DNA of 10,890 nt from Betaproteobacteria bacterium (GTDB taxonomy: Bacteria; Pseudomonadota; Gammaproteobacteria; Burkholderiales; Burkholderiaceae): assembly GCA_009921765.1 (NCBI GenBank), contig RFXC01000149.1, forward strand, positions 1 through 10,890. The letters are read 5' to 3'. This document shows, piece after piece, positions 1 to 6,702 of the stretch. The position numbers and the translations under genes are program-made. Within the stretch, counting starts at the first letter, position 1; every line of letters begins with the position of its first letter. Below the pieces are notes generated by a model. The model did not search any database and had not been told where the DNA came from. It was given only the letters and a program-made list of their open reading frames with translations.

Positions 1-1
1 T

Positions 2-745
2 GTCTGCGGCTTCGGACGCTGCGGGCAAAGCCTCGCGCATGTGCTCGAGTCCGAGCAGGTGCCCTATGTTGCGCTCGATACCGACCCCGACCGCGTGCGC
101 GAGGCAGCCGAGGCGGGCGAGTCGGTGGTCTATGGTGACGCCAGCCGCCCGGCGCTTCTCCAGGCGGCGGGCATTCATCGCGCGCGTGCGCTCGCCATCA
201 CCTTTGATGACCTGCCGCAGGCATTGAAGCTTCTCAACACCATCCGGCAGCTTGCGCCCCAACTACCCGTGATTGCGCGCACCGCGAACGAGGCCGACAT
301 CGCGCGGCTCCGTGAGGCTGGTGCGACCGAGGTGGTTCCGGAAATTGCCGAAGGCAGCCTGATGATCGCCTCCCATGCGATGGCGCTCGCTGGCGTGCCG
401 ATGGCCCGCGTTCGTCGCCGTATGCGCGCGGTTCGAGAGGGGCGCTACGCGCTCTTGCAGGGATTTTTTCATGGCGCCGATGATCGTGAAACCGACGAGG
501 TGGAATCTGACCACCTGCATCTGCATGCAGTGCCGGTGCTTGCGAACACGCTGGCGGCCGGCAGTGTGCTCGGTTCCATGCTGGAGGAAGGGGTTCGAGC
601 CACCGCAGTGGTTCGGGCGCGAACACGCACGCTTGATCCGCCGCTTTCGCTCTCGCTCGAGACGGGCGACGTGGTGGTGCTGTCGGGCCGACGTGACCGG
701 ATTGCAGCCACCGAATCGAAAATGAACGAACGCGCTTTGGCCTGA
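2..745 (+). CDS. KefB/KefC-type monovalent cation:proton antiporter, C-terminal NAD-binding part (5' truncated)
   Basis: The gene enters from the left edge in frame 2, and 247 residues are visible before the TGA at 743-745. The first residues read VCGFGRCGQSLAHVLE, a GxGxxG Rossmann loop, followed by the acidic residues of LDTDPDRV at the end of the second strand. This is the RCK_N/TrkA-N fold (about visible residues 1-115). A helical linker follows, and then a smaller domain (about 165-240) containing VLGSMLEEGVRA and ETGDVVVLSG, which resembles RCK_C/TrkA-C. In KefB/KefC proteins this cytosolic region follows a membrane antiporter domain and gates potassium/proton exchange in response to nucleotide or thiol ligands. 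The membrane domain lies outside the window, so a TrkA-like or channel RCK protein is not strictly excluded. A GTG at 41 is internal to the Rossmann fold and is not a sensible start. It is separated from mlaF by 93 bases and is probably not part of that operon. Confidence 0.8.
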   Translation, partial: VCGFGRCGQSLAHVLESEQVPYVALDTDPDRVREAAEAGESVVYGDASRPALLQAAGIHRARALAITFDDLPQALKLLNTIRQLAPQLPVIARTANEADIARLREAGATEVVPEIAEGSLMIASHAMALAGVPMARVRRRMRAVREGRYALLQGFFHGADDRETDEVESDHLHLHAVPVLANTLAAGSVLGSMLEEGVRATAVVRARTRTLDPPLSLSLETGDVVVLSGRRDRIAATESKMNERALA

Positions 746-775
746 ACCGGGCAGGGCAGGCGTCCAATTCCCTTT

Positions 776-838
776 TTGAGGGCTTGCTACCCCCGCCGCG
801 ATACAATACTCGGTTCCTCTATAAATACTGCTCCTACC
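776..838 (+). promoter_or_regulatory. Candidate promoter and short leader before mlaF
   Basis: The gap between the antiporter gene and mlaF contains TACAAT at 802-807, a good -10 match, and a second A/T-rich box, TATAAA, at 820-825. The only TTGA-like element upstream is TTGAGG at 776-781, which is 20 bases from the first -10 box and so too far for a clean sigma-70 pair. TTGCTA at 784-789 is too close. The A/T-rich patch stands out in GC-rich DNA and lies where an operon promoter is expected, but the assignment rests on the -10 box alone. Confidence 0.3.
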
Positions 839-1645
839 GTGTCTGATACCGAGCTTTTGCGGCTCGACAACGTTCGCTTCGGTTACCGCGATCGCCCAAT
901 CCTGCACGACGTCAGCCTCTCTGTCCGTCGTGGCAGCATTGTTGCGCTCGTTGGTGGATCGGGTTCCGGTAAAACCACGATTCTTCGCCTGATCGGGGGG
1001 CTCCTGCGCGCTCAGGAGGGGCGGGTGCGGTTCGAGGGACATGAGGTCGGGCAGCTTGATCGAGACGGGCTCTACGCCGTCCGTCGCCGCATGGGCATGC
1101 TCTATCAGTTCGGCGCGCTCTTCACCGATCTGTCGGTGTTTGACAATGTCGCCTTTCCGCTTCGGGAGCACACCCCGCTTTCCGAGGAAATGATCCGCGA
1201 TCTGGTGCTTCTCAAGCTGAACGCGGTGGGGCTGCGAGGCGTGTCCCACTACCGCACCAGTCAGCTGTCCGGCGGAATGGCGCGCAGGGTGGCACTTGCG
1301 CGCGCCATCGCGCTCGACCCGCCGCTCATCATGTACGACGAGCCCTTTGCCGGCCTCGATCCGATTTCGCTCTCTACGGTGGCGCAACTCATCCGGCGAC
1401 TCACCGATTCGCTCGGCTGTGCCTCCATCCTGGTGTCCCATGACATCAAGGACACCTTTGCCATTGCCGATTATGTGTACCTGCTTGCGCAGGGCCGTAT
1501 CGCTGCCCACGGCGTGCCGCAGGCCATGCGCGATTCCGACGACCCGAACGTGCGGCAGTTTCTTGATGGCGACATTGATGGACCGGTGGCGTTTCACCAC
1601 GCCACCCGGCGAACGCTCGCCGAAGACCTGGGGCTGCCGTCATGA
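839..1645 (+). CDS. mlaF: MlaF, ATPase of the Mla phospholipid ABC transporter
   Basis: This is the cytoplasmic ATP-hydrolysing subunit that powers phospholipid movement between the inner membrane and periplasmic MlaC as part of MlaFEDB. All ABC motifs are present: Walker A GGSGSGKTT (residues 39-47), a Q-loop around LYQFGALFTD, the signature LSGGM (143-147), Walker B LIMYDEP (D167, E168) and the switch histidine H201 in VSHD. I chose the GTG at 839 because it gives 268 residues, close to E. coli MlaF, and begins just before the first ABC strand (LLRLDNVRFGY). The open frame extends back to a TTG at 776, but those extra residues are not ABC-like and overlap the promoter candidate. No clear Shine-Dalgarno precedes 839, so the start is less certain than the identity. 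The stop overlaps the mlaE start as ATGA. MlaE, MlaD, MlaC and MlaB downstream distinguish it from a general ABC ATPase. Confidence 0.93.
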   Translation: MSDTELLRLDNVRFGYRDRPILHDVSLSVRRGSIVALVGGSGSGKTTILRLIGGLLRAQEGRVRFEGHEVGQLDRDGLYAVRRRMGMLYQFGALFTDLSVFDNVAFPLREHTPLSEEMIRDLVLLKLNAVGLRGVSHYRTSQLSGGMARRVALARAIALDPPLIMYDEPFAGLDPISLSTVAQLIRRLTDSLGCASILVSHDIKDTFAIADYVYLLAQGRIAAHGVPQAMRDSDDPNVRQFLDGDIDGPVAFHHATRRTLAEDLGLPS

Positions 1646-2424
1646 ATTCCGCCGGCGCTGTTTCGCGCGCCCTCACCTGGCTGGGCGCGCGGGTGATGGC
1701 CACGGGCGAGGCCACCCGCTTCTTTTTCCGGCTGTCGTTTCTGTCCCTCGAATCATTGCGCCGCCCGCGTCTGATCATCGATCAGATCCACTTCATCGGC
1801 AACTACTCGCTTTCCATCATTTTGGTGTCGGGTCTGCTCATCGGCTTTGTTCTGGGGTTGCAGGGCTACTACACGCTCAGGCGCTACGGCTCGGAAGAAG
1901 CGCTCGGGCTGCTGGTCACGCTATCCCTTGTGCGCGAACTCGGGCCGGTGGTCACGGCGCTCCTGTTTGCCGGCCGCGCCGGTACATCGCTCACCGCCGA
2001 GGTCGGTCTCATGAAGGCGGGCGAGCAGATCGACGCCATGGAAATGATGGCGGTCGATCCGGTTGCACGGGTGCTCGCCCCGCGCTATCTCGCCGCCGTG
2101 ATCTGCATGCCGCTCCTTGCTGCGCTCTTTTCTGCGCTGGGGGTGCTAGGGGGCTACCTGGTGGGCGTGGAGATGATCGGGGTCGACGCGGGAGCGTTCT
2201 GGTCGCAGATGCAGGGCGGTGTCGACTGGTTGCGCGATGTCGGCAATGGCGTTGTGAAGAGCGTGGTGTTCGGGTTCACGGTGGCGTTCGTTGCGCTTTA
2301 TGTGGGCTATCAGGCCGAGGCCACGCCCGAGGGCGTGTCGCGCGCCACCACCACCACCGTTGTGGTGGCCTCGCTCGCCATTCTTGCGCTTGACTTCATC
2401 CTCACGGCGCTCATGTTCAGCTAG
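1642..2424 (+). CDS. mlaE: MlaE, permease of the Mla phospholipid ABC transporter
   Basis: This inner-membrane subunit forms the transmembrane core of MlaFEDB, through which phospholipids pass between the inner membrane and the MlaD pore. It has 260 residues, the same length as E. coli MlaE. An amphipathic N-terminal stretch (about 23-45) is followed by hydrophobic segments at about 57-76, 92-110, 145-170, 205-230 and 238-258. Family hallmarks are LVRELGPVVTALLFAGRAG (about 96-114) and the conserved cytoplasmic EQIDAMEMMAVDP (128-140), which contacts the ATPase. The ATG overlaps the mlaF stop by four bases, which suggests translational coupling of permease and ATPase. The same fold occurs in plant TGD1 and actinobacterial YrbE proteins, but the adjacent mlaF and mlaD fix the assignment. 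Confidence 0.94.
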   Translation: MNSAGAVSRALTWLGARVMATGEATRFFFRLSFLSLESLRRPRLIIDQIHFIGNYSLSIILVSGLLIGFVLGLQGYYTLRRYGSEEALGLLVTLSLVRELGPVVTALLFAGRAGTSLTAEVGLMKAGEQIDAMEMMAVDPVARVLAPRYLAAVICMPLLAALFSALGVLGGYLVGVEMIGVDAGAFWSQMQGGVDWLRDVGNGVVKSVVFGFTVAFVALYVGYQAEATPEGVSRATTTTVVVASLAILALDFILTALMFS

Positions 2425-2426
2425 GT

Positions 2427-2442
2427 CGTTCCGCACGGAACG
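2427..2442. repeat. Perfect 7-bp inverted repeat in the mlaE-mlaD gap
   Basis: CGTTCCG (2427-2433) and CGGAACG (2436-2442) are exact reverse complements separated by CA. As RNA they would form a stem of about six pairs with a GCAC loop, ending at the first base of the mlaD ribosome-binding site. There is no T-run after it, so it is not a canonical terminator. It could be a small hairpin that influences mlaD translation or RNA stability, or a short operator, or chance. Confidence 0.4.
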
Positions 2443-2448
2443 GGAGAG
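2442..2448 (+). promoter_or_regulatory. Ribosome-binding site for mlaD
   Basis: GGGAGAG ends seven bases before the ATG at 2456. It is the best Shine-Dalgarno match in the gap and supports that start over in-frame upstream codons that lie inside mlaE. Confidence 0.6.
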
Positions 2449-2455
2449 TAAGGCA

Positions 2456-2926
2456 ATGAATCGCAAAGGTGTCGATGTACTGGTTGGGCTCTTTGTGCTG
2501 CTCGGGTTCGGGGCGCTGGTGTTTCTGGCGCTGCGCGCGGGCAACATGAGCAGCAGCCTTGGCCTGGGCGAGACCTACCAGGTGGTGGCCAAGTTCGACA
2601 ACATTGGCGGGCTCAAGCCGCGGGCGGCAGTGCGTAGCGCCGGTGTCGTGGTGGGCCGCGTGGTGTCGGTGGGGCTCGATGGTCAGACCTTTCAGGCGGT
2701 CGTGCGGCTGGAACTCGACCAGCGCTACAAGTTTCCCAAGGACACCTCGGCCAAGATCCTCACGGCGGGGCTCCTGGGTGAGCAGTACATCGGGCTTGAA
2801 CCTGGCGGCGACTCGGCGCTGCTTGCGCCGGGCGGAACGCTCACGCTCACCCAGTCAGCGGTGGTGCTCGAAAACATCATTGGCCAGTTTCTCTACAAGA
2901 GTGCGGCCGAGGGCGAGAAGAAGTGA
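2456..2926 (+). CDS. mlaD: MlaD, MCE-domain substrate-binding subunit of the Mla transporter
   Basis: This is an inner-membrane-anchored periplasmic protein whose MCE domains form a hexameric ring that handles phospholipid between MlaE and MlaC. It has 156 residues. One N-terminal membrane segment (about 6-27, VDVLVGLFVLLGFGALVFLA) is followed by an MCE domain (about 39-118) with the family motif TAGLLGEQYIGLEPGG (103-118). The C-terminal helix LENIIGQFLYKSA (138-150) matches the segment lining the central pore in E. coli MlaD. The protein ends only six residues later, so it lacks the long polar tail of the E. coli protein (183 residues). The start at 2456 is supported by a ribosome-binding site; upstream in-frame codons fall within mlaE. 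The stop overlaps the mlaA start by one base (TGATG). Confidence 0.94.
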   Translation: MNRKGVDVLVGLFVLLGFGALVFLALRAGNMSSSLGLGETYQVVAKFDNIGGLKPRAAVRSAGVVVGRVVSVGLDGQTFQAVVRLELDQRYKFPKDTSAKILTAGLLGEQYIGLEPGGDSALLAPGGTLTLTQSAVVLENIIGQFLYKSAAEGEKK

Positions 2927-3645
2927 TGACCCAACCATGGTTCCAATGTCTTGCGCGCCGCCTGACCGGCTTTGCAGCAGCGCTCCTGTTTGCGTTCGCG
3001 TTGCCGGTCCAGGCCCAGGCCGACTCTCCCGTCGATCCGCTCGAGTCCATGAACCGCGCGGTCTTCGGATTCAACGAAGCGCTTGATCGTGCGGTTCTGA
3101 AACCCCTGGCACAGGTCTATGTCGATGTGGTGCCCGAAACCCCACGCCGCCTGTTCCGGAATTTCGTGAGCAATTTTCTTGAACCCTGGAACGCGGTGAA
3201 CAACCTGCTGCAGGGCAAGCCCGTAGCGGCAGCCTCGGACTTGGCGCGCTTCGCATTCAATACGCTCACCTCGTTGGGTCTCGACGATCCGGCCGCCGAG
3301 CTGGGGCTTGCGCGCAGCAACGAAGACCTTGGCCAGACGCTGGGTGTATGGGGGTTGGGCGCAGGCCCCTACCTGGTGTTGCCCATTCTCGGCCCGTCCA
3401 GTTTGCGAGACGGCATTGGCCGAATCGGTGACATCGGCTTCGATCCGTCGCGCAGGATCTCCGATGGTCGGGAGTTTGCCGCATTGACGGCCATACGCCT
3501 TGTCGAGCAGCGCGCCACGCTCCTCCCCATGGAGCGGTTGATTGAAGGCGCGGCGCTCGACCGCTACTCGTTCATTCGCAACACCTACCTGCAGCGCCGG
3601 CTGAATCAGGTCTACGACGGCAATCCCCCCGAGCCCAAGGAGTGA
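2926..3645 (+). CDS. mlaA: MlaA (VacJ), outer-membrane phospholipid-removal component, without a lipobox
   Basis: MlaA sits in the outer membrane, usually with a porin, and extracts mislocalised phospholipids from the outer leaflet for transfer to MlaC. The 239-residue product has the family N-terminal signature DPLESMNRAVFGFNEALDRA (37-56), followed by PLAQVYVDVVP, FVSNFLEPWNAVNNLLQGKP, LGVWGLGAGPYLVLPILGPS and a C-terminal Tyr/Arg-rich end (SFIRNTYLQRRL). Residues 1-30 form a signal peptide (basic LARRL, hydrophobic FAAALLFAFALPV, then VQAQA). Unlike E. coli MlaA, it has no lipobox cysteine near the cleavage site; the only cysteine there is C8, ahead of the hydrophobic core. ATG 2926 overlaps the mlaD stop; a GTG one codon earlier would add one residue. 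The location between mlaD and mlaC differs from E. coli, where mlaA is unlinked, but is familiar from Betaproteobacteria. Confidence 0.92.
   Translation: MTQPWFQCLARRLTGFAAALLFAFALPVQAQADSPVDPLESMNRAVFGFNEALDRAVLKPLAQVYVDVVPETPRRLFRNFVSNFLEPWNAVNNLLQGKPVAAASDLARFAFNTLTSLGLDDPAAELGLARSNEDLGQTLGVWGLGAGPYLVLPILGPSSLRDGIGRIGDIGFDPSRRISDGREFAALTAIRLVEQRATLLPMERLIEGAALDRYSFIRNTYLQRRLNQVYDGNPPEPKE
3637..3642 (+). promoter_or_regulatory. Ribosome-binding site deciding the mlaC start
   Basis: AAGGAG lies within the last codons of mlaA. Two ATG codons follow in the mlaC frame, at 3645 (two bases away, too close) and 3651 (eight bases away, near-ideal spacing). This favours 3651 as the main start. Confidence 0.65.
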
Positions 3646-3650
3646 TGGTC

Positions 3651-4340
3651 ATGAACTCGGCGCGCTATCTGTTTTTACGGCAACGCGTGGCGGCCTGCGC
3701 GAGCGCGGTGCTGCTCTCAACGGCGGTCGTGCCGGGGGCGTTGTCAGTGGGCGCGCTCTGCGTGCCGGCGTCCCTCGCCTGGGCGCAGACGCCGCCCGAC
3801 CGCTTTGTCGAGTCGCTCAGTAACGACGTGCTCAACCGCATCCGCTCCGACAAGACGGTGCAGTCGGGTGACTTTCAGCAGGTGTCGAAATTCGTCGACT
3901 CGGCGGTGATGCCGCATGTGAATTTCGAGCGCATGACTGCGCTGTCGGTGGGTCGCGCCTGGCGTCAGGCAAGCGCTGACCAGCAGAAGGCGCTGATTGC
4001 CGAGTTCCGTACGCTGTTGTTGCGCACGTATTCAGGCGCGCTTTCGCAGGTGGGCGACAAGCAGGTGAAGGTGCGCCCGTTCCGCGGCGATGCGGGCGCT
4101 GACGAGGTGATCGTTCGCAGCGAAATCGTGGGCGGACGCGGCGATCCCATCCAGATCGACTATCGTCTGGAGAAGTCCGGCGGGGCCTGGAAGATCTATG
4201 ACGTCAATGTGCTCGGGATCTGGATCGTTCAGACTTACCGCGATCAGTTCGCCCAGGAGGTGAGCGCGCGGGGAATCGATGGGCTGATCCGCAGCCTGTC
4301 GGACAAGAACCGGCAGTTCGAGGCCGCCTCGCGCAGCTGA
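3651..4340 (+). CDS. mlaC: MlaC, periplasmic phospholipid carrier
   Basis: MlaC is a soluble periplasmic protein that carries phospholipid between the MlaA complex and MlaFEDB. From ATG 3651 the product has 229 residues. A long signal peptide (about 1-45) ends SLAWA before QTPPDRF, a good signal peptidase I site. The mature part matches the MlaC/Ttg2D family: FVDSAVMPHVNFERMTALSV (81-100), an Arg/Trp helix RAWRQAS, LLRTYSGAL (124-131) and the C-terminal WKIYDVNVLGIWIVQTYRDQF region (180-200) that lines the lipid pocket in known structures. The alternative starts GTG 3642 and ATG 3645 would add two or three residues; ribosome-binding-site spacing favours 3651. The gene starts six bases after the mlaA stop and ends 22 bases before mlaB. 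Confidence 0.93.
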   Translation: MNSARYLFLRQRVAACASAVLLSTAVVPGALSVGALCVPASLAWAQTPPDRFVESLSNDVLNRIRSDKTVQSGDFQQVSKFVDSAVMPHVNFERMTALSVGRAWRQASADQQKALIAEFRTLLLRTYSGALSQVGDKQVKVRPFRGDAGADEVIVRSEIVGGRGDPIQIDYRLEKSGGAWKIYDVNVLGIWIVQTYRDQFAQEVSARGIDGLIRSLSDKNRQFEAASRS

Positions 4341-4362
4341 ATCCTTTGAAACTCCGCCCCTG

Positions 4363-4647
4363 GTGCCAGCTTTGATCGCCGCCTCCCAATTCAGCTTTCC
4401 ACAGCGTCTGACCCACGCCGAGGCAATGGGCGTGCTGTCGGAATTGAACGTGGCGCTGCAAGGCGGCGTGCGGCGTCTGGATCTTTCTGCACTCACCGAG
4501 TTTGATTCGTCAGCGCTCTCGGTGCTGCTCGCGGCGCGCCGCGCCAGTCGCGACGGCACGCCAGCCCACTGTGTGAACGCGCCCGACAAGCTCCGAAAGC
4601 TTGCGATTCTGTATGGGGTGGAGCCCCTGATCTTCGATGAAGCGTGA
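4363..4647 (+). CDS. mlaB: MlaB, STAS-domain subunit of the Mla transporter
   Basis: This small cytoplasmic protein binds MlaF and is needed for assembly and activity of the MlaFEDB complex in E. coli. The 94 residues make a single STAS domain, close to the 97 of E. coli MlaB. The core is RRLDLSALTEFDSSALSVLL (37-56). D48-S49-S50 occupies the loop where E. coli MlaB has the functionally important DTAGL threonine, so serine appears to replace threonine here. The start is the GTG at 4363, 22 bases after mlaC. No clear ribosome-binding site is visible, and a TTG at 4372 is possible, shortening the protein by three residues. Position directly after mlaC supports MlaB over an anti-sigma-factor antagonist, which shares the fold. 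Confidence 0.88.
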   Translation: MPALIAASQFSFPQRLTHAEAMGVLSELNVALQGGVRRLDLSALTEFDSSALSVLLAARRASRDGTPAHCVNAPDKLRKLAILYGVEPLIFDEA

Positions 4648-4683
4648 GTCGCTACCTTTTCCCCGTCGCCAGCGTTCCTTCAA

Positions 4684-5640
4684 ATGAAGCCCGCCATCGA
4701 CATCCGTGATGTGGTCAAGCGCTATGGTCGCTTCGAAGCGCTGCGCGGCGTATCGCTCTCGATCGGCGAGGGCGAGTTCTTTGGCCTCCTGGGACCCAAT
4801 GGCGCGGGTAAAACCTCGCTGATTTCGATTATTGCGGGTCTCTCGCGCGCCAGTGAGGGTACCTGCAAGGTGATGGGCTACGACGTGGTCGCCGATTTCA
4901 GGCAGGCGCGACGAATGCTGGGCGTCGTCCCCCAGGAGCTGGTGTTCGATCCGTTCTTCACGGTGCGTGAAACGCTGAGGCTCACTGCCGGCTACTACGG
5001 TGTTCGGGGCGCCGATCCCTGGATCGCAGAGGTGCTGGAGCGCCTCGGGCTCGCCGACAAGGCCGATTCCAACATGCGGGCGCTCTCGGGCGGGATGAAG
5101 CGGCGGGTGCTGGTTGCGCAGGCACTCGTGCATCGTCCGCCGGTCATTGTGCTCGATGAGCCCACTGCCGGCGTCGATGTGGAACTGCGACGAACCCTCT
5201 GGGAGTTCATCGGGCAATTGAACCGCGCCGGGCACACCATCGTGCTTACCACGCATTACCTGGAAGAGGCGCAGGAGCTCTGCGGCAGAATCGCAATGCT
5301 CAAGGCTGGCCGCATTGTGGCGCTCGCGCCCACGGCGGAGTTGCTGCGTGACTTTTCGGGCGGGCGCCTCATGCTCCGGCTGTCCGGTGCGCCGCTTCCC
5401 GCCGGGCTCCACCCGCTCCGTGTGGCCGCGCCCGCTGATTCAACCGCGGCCGATGTCGGGCGTGTTGAGCTGAGGCTGGAACGCTACGAGTCGCTTGAAC
5501 AGGTGCTCGCCGCGCTTCGCGAGGCGGGTTGTCGCATTGAAGAGATGGAACTCGCGCATACCGACCTCGAAGATGTCTTTGTTCGGGTGATGCAGCAGGA
5601 GCACGGCGCAGACGCCAGCACCCATGGGGGCCGCCAATGA
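4684..5640 (+). CDS. ABC-2 exporter ATP-binding protein (YadG/NodI/CcmA-like)
   Basis: This 318-residue cytoplasmic ATPase is paired with the permease encoded immediately downstream. Motifs are all intact: Walker A GPNGAGKTS (37-45), Q-loop in GVVPQELVFDPFFTVRETL, signature LSGGM (134-138), Walker B VIVLDEP (D158, E159) and switch histidine H191 in TTHYLEEAQEL. The C-terminal 90 or so residues end with LAHTDLEDVFVRVMQQE, typical of ATPases working with ABC-2 permeases. The family includes E. coli YadG, NodI and drug or polysaccharide exporters; substrate cannot be read from sequence. ATG 4684 starts 36 bases after mlaB with no obvious ribosome-binding site. The stop overlaps the permease start as ATGA. 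The location beside mla genes hints at an envelope role, which is inference only. Confidence 0.88.
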   Translation: MKPAIDIRDVVKRYGRFEALRGVSLSIGEGEFFGLLGPNGAGKTSLISIIAGLSRASEGTCKVMGYDVVADFRQARRMLGVVPQELVFDPFFTVRETLRLTAGYYGVRGADPWIAEVLERLGLADKADSNMRALSGGMKRRVLVAQALVHRPPVIVLDEPTAGVDVELRRTLWEFIGQLNRAGHTIVLTTHYLEEAQELCGRIAMLKAGRIVALAPTAELLRDFSGGRLMLRLSGAPLPAGLHPLRVAAPADSTAADVGRVELRLERYESLEQVLAALREAGCRIEEMELAHTDLEDVFVRVMQQEHGADASTHGGRQ

Positions 5641-6398
5641 CCACGAGCGGATTTCCCACGCTGCTCTACAAGGAGACCTTGCGGTTCGTCAAGGTGAGCG
5701 TGCAGACGGTTGCAGCGCCGGTGCTCACCGCGCTTCTCTATCTGCTGATCTTTTCCCAGGCGCTGGGCGAGCGGGTCAAGATCTTTGGCACAGTCGACTA
5801 TGTGTCGTTTCTGGTGCCGGGTCTGGTGATGATGTCGGTCCTGCAGAACGCCTTCGCCAACTCGTCGTCGTCGCTGATCCAGAGCAAGATCACCGGCAAC
5901 ATTGTCTTCGTCCTGTTGCCGCCGCTCACCCACTGGGAAATGTTCGGGGCTTATGTGCTGGCGTCAATGTTTCGCGGACTGGCGGTGGGTCTGGGCGTGT
6001 TTTTGTGCACCTTCTGGATTGCTGAACTGCGCTTTGCGCAGCCGCTCTGGATCCTCGCATTCGCGCTCGCCGGCAGCGCCATCCTCGGTACAATGGGCGT
6101 GATTGGTGGGGTCTGGGCCGACAAATTCGACCAGATCGCGGCTTTCCAGAATTTCATCATCATGCCGCTCACATTTCTTGCCGGGGTGTTCTACTCGGCC
6201 GAATCCTTGCCGCCGTTCTGGCGGATGCTGTCGCACTTCAATCCCTTTTTCTACATGGTTGACGGCTTCCGGCACGGCTTCTTTGGCGTCTCCGATGTGT
6301 CACCGGCATTGAGCTTTGCGGTGGTCTCGGTGTTTTTTGTGCTGGTCTCGGCCGTTGCGCTGCGCATGCTCGCAAGCGGCTACAAACTCAGACTGTGA
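5637..6398 (+). CDS. ABC-2 type permease (YadH/NodJ-like)
   Basis: This is the inner-membrane permease partner of the preceding ATPase. It has 253 residues, close to E. coli YadH. Hydrophobic segments occur at about 23-42, 56-76, 103-128, 137-160, 170-186 and 225-246. The region FQNFIIMPLTFLAGVFYSAE (170-189) and the following LPPFWRMLSHFNPFFYMVDG (191-210) match the conserved part of ABC-2 permeases, with the polar loop between the fifth and sixth segments. It starts within the stop of the ATPase (ATGA, 5637-5640), as expected for subunits made in a fixed ratio. The substrate is unknown. Its stop is followed after seven bases by the ibaG start. Confidence 0.88.
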   Translation: MTTSGFPTLLYKETLRFVKVSVQTVAAPVLTALLYLLIFSQALGERVKIFGTVDYVSFLVPGLVMMSVLQNAFANSSSSLIQSKITGNIVFVLLPPLTHWEMFGAYVLASMFRGLAVGLGVFLCTFWIAELRFAQPLWILAFALAGSAILGTMGVIGGVWADKFDQIAAFQNFIIMPLTFLAGVFYSAESLPPFWRMLSHFNPFFYMVDGFRHGFFGVSDVSPALSFAVVSVFFVLVSAVALRMLASGYKLRL

Positions 6399-6405
6399 GG
6401 TTGCT

Positions 6406-6657
6406 TTGCCTACTCCCGACGATGTCAGGCGTTACATCGCCGCGGGCCTCGAGTGCTCGGTGCTTGAGGTAAGCGGTGACGGTCAGCACTTCGAGGCGTT
6501 GATCGTGTCGTCGCTCTTCGAAGGTAAGCGCCTGGTGCAGCGCCATCAGATCGTTTATCGAGCGCTCGGCGATCGCATGCGCGAGGAAATCCACGCGCTC
6601 TCCATGCGCACGCTCACCCCCGCCGAGCATGCCGCCCAGCCGGGTGGCGCGGCCTGA
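6406..6657 (+). CDS. ibaG: IbaG-type BolA family protein (TTG start)
   Basis: This small cytoplasmic protein has 83 residues, against 84-89 in the E. coli IbaG/YrbA family. BolA proteins pair with monothiol glutaredoxins in iron-sulfur handling. Recognisable family features are VEVSGDGQHFEALIVSSLFE-like strands (about 20-39), the conserved EGKRLVQRHQIVYRALGDRM helix (39-58), the invariant IHALSMRTLTPAE (62-74) and H63. The frame has no ATG upstream of the conserved core. The TTG at 6406 follows GTGAGG (6395-6400) at five bases and gives a full-length protein, so I take it as the start. Placement just before murA is a widely conserved pairing and supports IbaG rather than BolA proper. Confidence 0.88.
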   Translation: MPTPDDVRRYIAAGLECSVLEVSGDGQHFEALIVSSLFEGKRLVQRHQIVYRALGDRMREEIHALSMRTLTPAEHAAQPGGAA

Positions 6658-6702
6658 TGCCGGTGCGCATCGCTTTCTGGTACCGGTGGTCGTAGGCAAC
6701 CG

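Noticed and set aside
770..782. CCCT-TTTTG-AGGG as a terminator after the antiporter gene
   Set aside because: The stem is only four pairs, the T-run is in the loop rather than after the stem, and the energy would be negligible.
776..838. N-terminal extension of MlaF from the TTG at 776
   Set aside because: The extra 21 residues are unlike ABC ATPases, make the protein longer than the family, and overlap the promoter-like A/T-rich boxes.
263..1600. Long open frame on the minus strand (445 codons) opposite the antiporter and mlaF genes
   Set aside because: It lies antisense to two well-supported genes, resembles no family I know, and long antisense frames are common in GC-rich coding DNA.
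1296..2393. Plus-strand open frame of 365 codons overlapping mlaF and mlaE
   Set aside because: It covers two genes in a different frame and encodes an Arg/Ala/Cys-rich sequence with no motif; mlaF and mlaE are unambiguous.
4510..5412. Minus-strand open frame of 300 codons opposite mlaB and the ABC ATPase
   Set aside because: It is antisense to a clear ABC ATPase with all motifs; the product is His/Arg/Glu-rich without recognisable domains, consistent with a shadow frame.
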